This document shows, piece after piece, positions 59,780 through 64,000 of a stretch of 64,000 bases of DNA. A program made the translations under genes and the position numbers. Position 1 is the stretch's first letter, and every line of letters begins with the position of its first letter. Source of the stretch: Caballeronia sp. SBC1 (GTDB taxonomy: Bacteria > Pseudomonadota > Gammaproteobacteria > Burkholderiales > Burkholderiaceae); contig NZ_CP049158.1 in the NCBI RefSeq assembly GCF_011493005.1, forward strand, positions 620,001 to 684,000. The letters run 5' to 3'. The notes under the pieces are model-generated. The model was not told the origin of the DNA, did no database searches, and saw only the letters and a list, made by a program, of their open reading frames with translations.

Positions 59780-60862
59780 ATGCGCTCCCTCCTGCTCGCG
59801 CTCTCCCTCTCACTGGCGTGTTTCGCTCCTCATGCCGGCGCGCAACAGCCGCCGTTATACGAGCAATCCGGCGACTTCGTTGCCACCGGCTTCCACTTCG
59901 AAGACGGCTCTTCGCTGCCCCAGGTCAAGCTCCACTACGTCACGCTCGGCGTACCCCGCTGCGATGGCAACGGACACTTCACCAACGTTGTCTTGCTGCT
60001 GCACGGTACGACCGACACCGGCCGCGCGTTCCTCACGGCGGCCATGCACCAGGAACTGTTTGGTCCCGGCCAGCCGCTCGATGCCAGTCGTTATTTCATC
60101 ATCATTCCGGATGGGCTTGGACGCGGCGGATCAAGCAAACCCAGCGACGGTCTGCGGGCGAAGTTCCCCGAGTACGGATACAACGACATCGTTCAGGCGC
60201 AGTACCTGCTCGTCACGAAAGGACTGGGCATCGACCATTTGCGCCTGGTGCTCGGTACGTCGATGGGCGGCATGCAGACGTGGCTATGGGGCGAACGCTA
60301 TCCGGACATGATGGATGGTCTCATGCCGATCGCGAGCCAGCCGGTCGCGCTCACCGGACGCAACGGTTTCTGGCGGCAAATGATTATCGACTCTATCCGG
60401 CGGGACCCGGACTGGAACGACGGCAACTATTTGCGCCAGCCAATTCAATGGTTACGCGCCATGCCGGTTTTTACGCTGATCACAAAGAACCCCGCGCGCA
60501 TGCAGGCGTTATCGCCTACGCCCGGTACTTCACGATGGTCCTATGACGCCGCCGTCTACAGCGGTCGCCAATACGACGCCAACGACGTGATGTACTGGTT
60601 CGAATCGTCGTGGGACTACAACCCGGAAGCGGCGCTTGGGGCAATCAAGGCACCGCTGTTCGCCCTCAATTTCTCCGACGACCTGCTGAACCCGACCGAT
60701 CTCGGCATCATGCAGCGTCTTGTGCCGCGTGTACCGCATGGGCGCTTTGTCGAGATGCCGGAGAGCGAACACTCTTACGGGAACGAGACCATTGCGCATC
60801 CCGATGTCTGGAAAAACTATCTCGCGGAGTTTCTCCAGACCTTGCCGCCGCAGTCGCAATGA
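59780..60862 (+). CDS. Secreted alpha/beta hydrolase (homoserine acetyltransferase-like)
   Basis: A 360-residue exported protein; the signal peptide ends AGAQ near residue 22. The alpha/beta fold has VVLLLHGTTDTGRAFL, the nucleophile elbow LVLGTSMGGMQTWLWGERYP (serine in GTSMGG) and the C-terminal catalytic histidine in ESEHSYGNE. It resembles MetX-type proteins, but the signal peptide and catabolic setting argue for a periplasmic esterase. AGGAG is 7 bases before the ATG. It converges with the LigK-like gene 12 bp away. Confidence 0.85.
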   Translation: MRSLLLALSLSLACFAPHAGAQQPPLYEQSGDFVATGFHFEDGSSLPQVKLHYVTLGVPRCDGNGHFTNVVLLLHGTTDTGRAFLTAAMHQELFGPGQPLDASRYFIIIPDGLGRGGSSKPSDGLRAKFPEYGYNDIVQAQYLLVTKGLGIDHLRLVLGTSMGGMQTWLWGERYPDMMDGLMPIASQPVALTGRNGFWRQMIIDSIRRDPDWNDGNYLRQPIQWLRAMPVFTLITKNPARMQALSPTPGTSRWSYDAAVYSGRQYDANDVMYWFESSWDYNPEAALGAIKAPLFALNFSDDLLNPTDLGIMQRLVPRVPHGRFVEMPESEHSYGNETIAHPDVWKNYLAEFLQTLPPQSQ

Positions 60863-60874
60863 AGCCAATCGACT

Positions 60875-61552
60875 CTAGCCTCCCATCATCTTCGTTTCCT
60901 GCGGACCGATCCATTCGCGATCAAAGCGCCCCTCGGCAATGGAACGTAACGCAGCCGCTTCCTTGTCCGCTTGCCGCTTCGCCCCTTCGATGACCGCCGC
61001 CACGTCTGCGGGCGCTATTGCGAGGACGCCATCTTCATCGCCTACTACGATGTCGCCGGGCTGCACTACCATGCCGCCGACGGTGACCGTCACATTGACC
61101 TCGCCCGGACCGTTCTTATAAGGGCCGCGATGCGTGGCGCCACGTGCATAGACCGGGAAGTCGTGTTCGCGAATGGCGCCCACGTCACGGATTGCGCCGT
61201 CGATTACCAGACCCTGCACGCCGAGGCTTTCGGCGTAGGTCGCCATGATTTCGCCCATCAGCGCCTGCGTAACGTCACCGCCTCCGTCTATCACCAGCAC
61301 GTCGCCGGGCCTGCAAAAATCGAATGCGCGATGAATGGCGAGGTTGTCGCCGGGGCGGGTGCGCACGGTCACGGCTGTTCCGGCCATGCGTCTGGGGCGG
61401 TGATACGGCACGAGTCCGACCGTCCCGCTGACACGCGCCATGTTGTCGCTGAGCAGCGAGACAGCGAGGCCGCGCAGTGTCTCCAGTGTGTCGGGGCTGG
61501 CTTGCGTGGCCGACGCATAACGGCGCCATCCGGGTGGATTCGTCACGATCAT
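60875..61552 (-). CDS. ligK: 4-carboxy-4-hydroxy-2-oxoadipate aldolase-like (LigK/RraA family)
   Basis: RraA-fold enzyme of 225 residues. The active-site region is VIDGGGDVTQALMGEIMATY and GVQGLVIDGAIRDVGAIREH with R122 and D123, the pattern of HMG/CHA aldolases. In the 4,5-cleavage pathway of protocatechuate and gallate this aldolase splits 4-carboxy-4-hydroxy-2-oxoadipate into pyruvate and oxaloacetate. It lies 5 bp after the LigJ-like gene, strongly supporting this role. An RraA-type regulator would not be expected here. Confidence 0.85.
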   Translation of the reverse strand: MIVTNPPGWRRYASATQASPDTLETLRGLAVSLLSDNMARVSGTVGLVPYHRPRRMAGTAVTVRTRPGDNLAIHRAFDFCRPGDVLVIDGGGDVTQALMGEIMATYAESLGVQGLVIDGAIRDVGAIREHDFPVYARGATHRGPYKNGPGEVNVTVTVGGMVVQPGDIVVGDEDGVLAIAPADVAAVIEGAKRQADKEAAALRSIAEGRFDREWIGPQETKMMGG

Positions 61553-61557
61553 CTCCT

Positions 61558-62580
61558 TTAGGAAAGCTGATTATTAAGTTGCTTTGATAAACGTCCATAC
61601 ACCGCATGCGCGTTGTCTTCATAGATGCGCTGGCGATCGGCCGGCGTGAGCCAGGGAATCGCGTCAATATAACGACGGGTATCGTCGTAGTAGTGACCGG
61701 TCTCGGGGTCGATGCCCTGGACCGCGCCTATGGTCTCCGATGCAAACAGGATGTTCTCGACGGGGATTACTTTCGCCAGCAGGTCAGTGCCGGGCTGGTG
61801 GTACACGCAGGTATCGAAGAACACGTTCTTGAGCAGATAGTCCTTGAGCAAAGGCCGCTTCATGTCCTGAGCGAGCCCGCGATAACGCCCCCAGTGATAA
61901 GGCACGGCGCCCCCGCCGTGGGGAATGATGAAACGCAAGTCGGGGAAATCGGCGAACAGGTCAGCGGTGAGCAATTGCATGAACGCCGAGGTGTCGCCGT
62001 TGATGTAATGCGCGCCGGTCGCATGGAAGTTGGGGTTGCACGACGATGACACGTGGATCATGGCCGGCACGTTCAGCTCGACCATGGTTTCGTAGAGCGG
62101 ATACCACGAGCGATCCGTCAGCGGCGGCCCGGTCCAGTAACCACCCGATGGGTCCGGGTTGAGATTGCAGCCTATGAAGCCAAGCTGCTCGACACAGCGG
62201 CGCAATTCGGGAATGCAATTCTCGGGCGATACCCCAGGCGCTTGCGGCAACTGGCAGACACCCACGAAGTTGCGCGGAAACATCTGGCAAACGCGATGAA
62301 CCAGGTCATTGCTTTCCTGCGACCAGTGCGCGTTGGCATCGGCGCCGGCCAGGTGATGACCCATGCCGGCAGCCCGTGGTGAAAAGATCGTGAGATCCGT
62401 GCCGCGTTCCCGTTGAATGCGCAACTGCCCTGATTCGATGCTGTCGCGAATCTGCTCGTCCGTAATGACGGGACGCGGCGGGGGGGATGTACCGTCTTTT
62501 AGCGCCGCTATCTGGGCGGCGCGCCAGGCTTCATGCTCGCGCGGGGAGGTCGTGTAGTGACCATGACAGTCGATGATCAT
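61558..62580 (-). CDS. ligJ: 4-oxalomesaconate hydratase-like amidohydrolase (LigJ)
   Basis: Amidohydrolase-2 family protein of 340 residues. The zinc site begins H6-G-H8 in MIIDCHGHYTTSP, then VSSSCNPNFHATGAHYI, FIIPHGGGAVPYHWGRY and ENILFASETIGAVQGID. LigJ hydrates 4-oxalomesaconate to the substrate of the adjacent aldolase. The ATG at 62580 starts exactly at the conserved N-terminus, while the longer frame to 62913 runs into the transporter gene. The operon order is transporter, hydratase, aldolase. The 4,5-dioxygenase is not in the window. Confidence 0.87.
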   Translation of the reverse strand: MIIDCHGHYTTSPREHEAWRAAQIAALKDGTSPPPRPVITDEQIRDSIESGQLRIQRERGTDLTIFSPRAAGMGHHLAGADANAHWSQESNDLVHRVCQMFPRNFVGVCQLPQAPGVSPENCIPELRRCVEQLGFIGCNLNPDPSGGYWTGPPLTDRSWYPLYETMVELNVPAMIHVSSSCNPNFHATGAHYINGDTSAFMQLLTADLFADFPDLRFIIPHGGGAVPYHWGRYRGLAQDMKRPLLKDYLLKNVFFDTCVYHQPGTDLLAKVIPVENILFASETIGAVQGIDPETGHYYDDTRRYIDAIPWLTPADRQRIYEDNAHAVYGRLSKQLNNQLS

Positions 62581-62600
62581 TGCGGTTTCCAGATCAAGGT

Positions 62601-63929
62601 TCAGTGAAGGTGGCCGGCACGGGAGTCGCCGGCCGGCAGTGCGTCGATCTCGTCTTCCGAAGGTGTGACCCGCATGACCAGCGCGATAATGGTTGCCACC
62701 ACCAGGAAGGCCGCTATGGTCAGGAGCGCCAGCTTGAAGTTGCCCGTGGCGCTGCGCACGAGCCCGATGCTCCACGGGCCGACGAGCCCGCCGAACTGGG
62801 CGACGGTGTTGATGAGCGCGATGGTCGCGGCGCCGGCAGCGCCGGTCCTGAACGAAGACGCGAGGCTCCAGAACAGCGGGTTGCCGGCATAGATGAAAAG
62901 CCCCGTCACGCACAGGAGCGCATAGGCGATCACCGGATTCGGCGCATAGGCGCTGCCCGCAATAGCGAGCGCGCTCATTCCGTACACGAACGCGAGATGC
63001 TTTTTCCGGTCGCCGGTCCGGTCGGAACTACGGCTGATTACCAGCGTGCCGAGGACACCGAGAAGCGGCGGGGCGGCGGACAAGAAACCCACCTCGAGGT
63101 TGCTCAGGTTGCCCAGGCTCTTGACGATCTGCGGCAACCACAGGAACAGGCCGTAGACACCCACGAGCGCGCAGCCGAACAAACACGCGAGGCTCCATAC
63201 GCGGATGTCGCTGGCTACGCGCAGCATCGGAAAATGCTTGTCGGCGCCCAGGGCCTCGCGTTCTTTCGCCAGCGTGGATTCGAGCCACTGCTTTTGCGCG
63301 TCGGTAAGCCACGCGGCGTCAGCAGGGCGCTCGGTCATCAGGCGCAGCGTCAGGAGACCAAGGAGCATGGCCGGGACACCTTCCATGATGAACATCCATT
63401 GCCATCCCTGCAGACCGAGCGGCCCATTAGCATAGGTCATGAGCGCCGTTGAGATCGGGCCGCCGAGCACCGCGGAGAACGAGCCGGCGATGATGTACCC
63501 CCCCACCGCACGCGCACGATAACGCTGCGGGAACCACTTTGTCAGGTATACGGCCACGCCGGGAAGAAACCCGGCCTCCATTACGCCCAGCAGGAAGCGC
63601 AGTACATAGAAGCTGTACTCGCTGGACACGAAGGCAGTCGCGGCGGCAACCGCCCCCCACGTCAGCAGGATGCGGGCGATCCAGCGCCGGGCGCCAACGC
63701 GATGGAGCAGCAGGTTGCTGGGTACTTCAAGAAGCATGTAGCCGAAGAAGAAAATGCTTCCGGCGAAGCCGAACACAGCTGGGCTGAAGCCGAGCTGCTT
63801 GTTCATGTCGAGCGCGGCAAAACCGATGTTTATTCGGTCAAGATAGTTGAAGAACATCATGGCGAAGAGCAACGGCATCAGGCGGCCGTAGACTCGCCGC
63901 ATGGTTGCACTTTCGATCGGATCGGTCAT
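62601..63929 (-). CDS. MFS transporter, anion:cation symporter (ACS) type
   Basis: Twelve-helix carrier of 442 residues. The ACS signature is FFNYLDRINIGFAALDMNKQ near residue 30, then RFLLGVMEAGFLPGVAVYLT and WFPQRYRARAVGGYIIAG. The group takes up aromatic or dicarboxylic acids (tartrate, phthalate, 4-hydroxyphenylacetate). ATG at 63929 follows AGGAGA; a TTG one codon upstream is less likely. It heads the operon with ligJ and ligK, so it probably imports an aromatic acid such as gallate or protocatechuate. The gene's promoter lies in the last 70 bases of the window. Confidence 0.9.
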   Translation of the reverse strand: MTDPIESATMRRVYGRLMPLLFAMMFFNYLDRINIGFAALDMNKQLGFSPAVFGFAGSIFFFGYMLLEVPSNLLLHRVGARRWIARILLTWGAVAAATAFVSSEYSFYVLRFLLGVMEAGFLPGVAVYLTKWFPQRYRARAVGGYIIAGSFSAVLGGPISTALMTYANGPLGLQGWQWMFIMEGVPAMLLGLLTLRLMTERPADAAWLTDAQKQWLESTLAKEREALGADKHFPMLRVASDIRVWSLACLFGCALVGVYGLFLWLPQIVKSLGNLSNLEVGFLSAAPPLLGVLGTLVISRSSDRTGDRKKHLAFVYGMSALAIAGSAYAPNPVIAYALLCVTGLFIYAGNPLFWSLASSFRTGAAGAATIALINTVAQFGGLVGPWSIGLVRSATGNFKLALLTIAAFLVVATIIALVMRVTPSEDEIDALPAGDSRAGHLH

Positions 63930-64000
63930 CAATGTCTCCTGCAGTAGAGCGCCCGTAGGGTCGGGCGTCGTTGTGGTGTGCTGTTGCTACGATGATTCCA

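Noticed and set aside
60875..61552. RraA regulator of RNase E
   Set aside because: The gene lies 5 bp after a LigJ-like gene in a catabolic operon; the aldolase role fits far better.
62581..62913. Longer N-terminus of the LigJ-like protein
   Set aside because: It overlaps the MFS gene in another frame; the conserved MIIDCHGH start is at 62580.

Overview
The window looks like a chromosome (or chromid) segment from a soil or rhizosphere member of the Burkholderiaceae, most likely Paraburkholderia or Caballeronia. Support comes from the high GC content, the dense catabolic operons with their own transporters and LysR/GntR/AraC-type regulators, the TAXI-family receptor, the RsbRD-type kinase, and protein sequences of the Burkholderia type. 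No rRNA, tRNA or CRISPR array was seen.

Layout. 1-3360: 3' part of a rhamnose-type sugar ABC transporter operon (ATPase end, two permeases, binding protein, terminator). 3400-8250: LysR regulator divergent from an M20 peptidase / MFS transporter / serine hydrolase operon. 8640-16090: single genes (TAXI receptor, HdeD-like membrane protein fused to a papain-like domain, RsbRD histidine kinase, a hypothetical protein, a sterol-desaturase-like hydroxylase, a BON lipoprotein) separated by gaps carrying a diverged dispersed repeat. 16390-22540: an accessory region of different base composition with a 980-residue membrane-anchored STAND-like NTPase, a decayed secreted-protein gene, and an intact IS66 element with inverted repeats and an 8-bp target duplication. 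22759-31964: LysR regulator divergent from an eight-gene catabolic operon (ArgH-like lyase, amino-acid ABC permease and ATPase, two binding proteins, two NodB-fold hydrolases, MmgE/PrpD protein). 32083-41885: YafY regulator, then choline/betaine-type genes (ChoX-like binding protein, GlxA-type regulator, GMC dehydrogenase, Rieske oxygenase, aldehyde dehydrogenase), a class II aldolase and a methyltransferase. 42281-45122: a compact, unrecognised four-gene cassette of membrane and small proteins. 45436-55960: LysE exporter, then a HutC-type regulon: hutH, hutC with an amino-acid ABC transporter, and a 2OG-oxygenase / FAD oxidase / HisC-like aminotransferase operon. Six copies of a 9-bp operator-like motif lie only in the gaps serving these units. 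56013-59674: APC permease and SDR divergent from an AraC regulator. 59780-63929: an alpha/beta hydrolase, then an operon with an MFS transporter, a LigJ-like hydratase and a LigK-like aldolase.

How the genes work together. Most of the window takes up and breaks down small nitrogen compounds and aromatics: sugars, peptides, histidine or a histidine 2-hydroxy/2-oxo acid, choline/betaine and dicarboxylic ring-cleavage products. The best candidates for undescribed biology are the four-gene cassette at 42281-45122, the ArgH/PrpD/deacetylase operon (possibly for an N-linked dicarboxylic amino acid), the HutC-box-linked imidazole-acid route, the HdeD-papain fusion and the STAND-like NTPase. Function claims for these are inference from motifs and gene order; no database search was possible.
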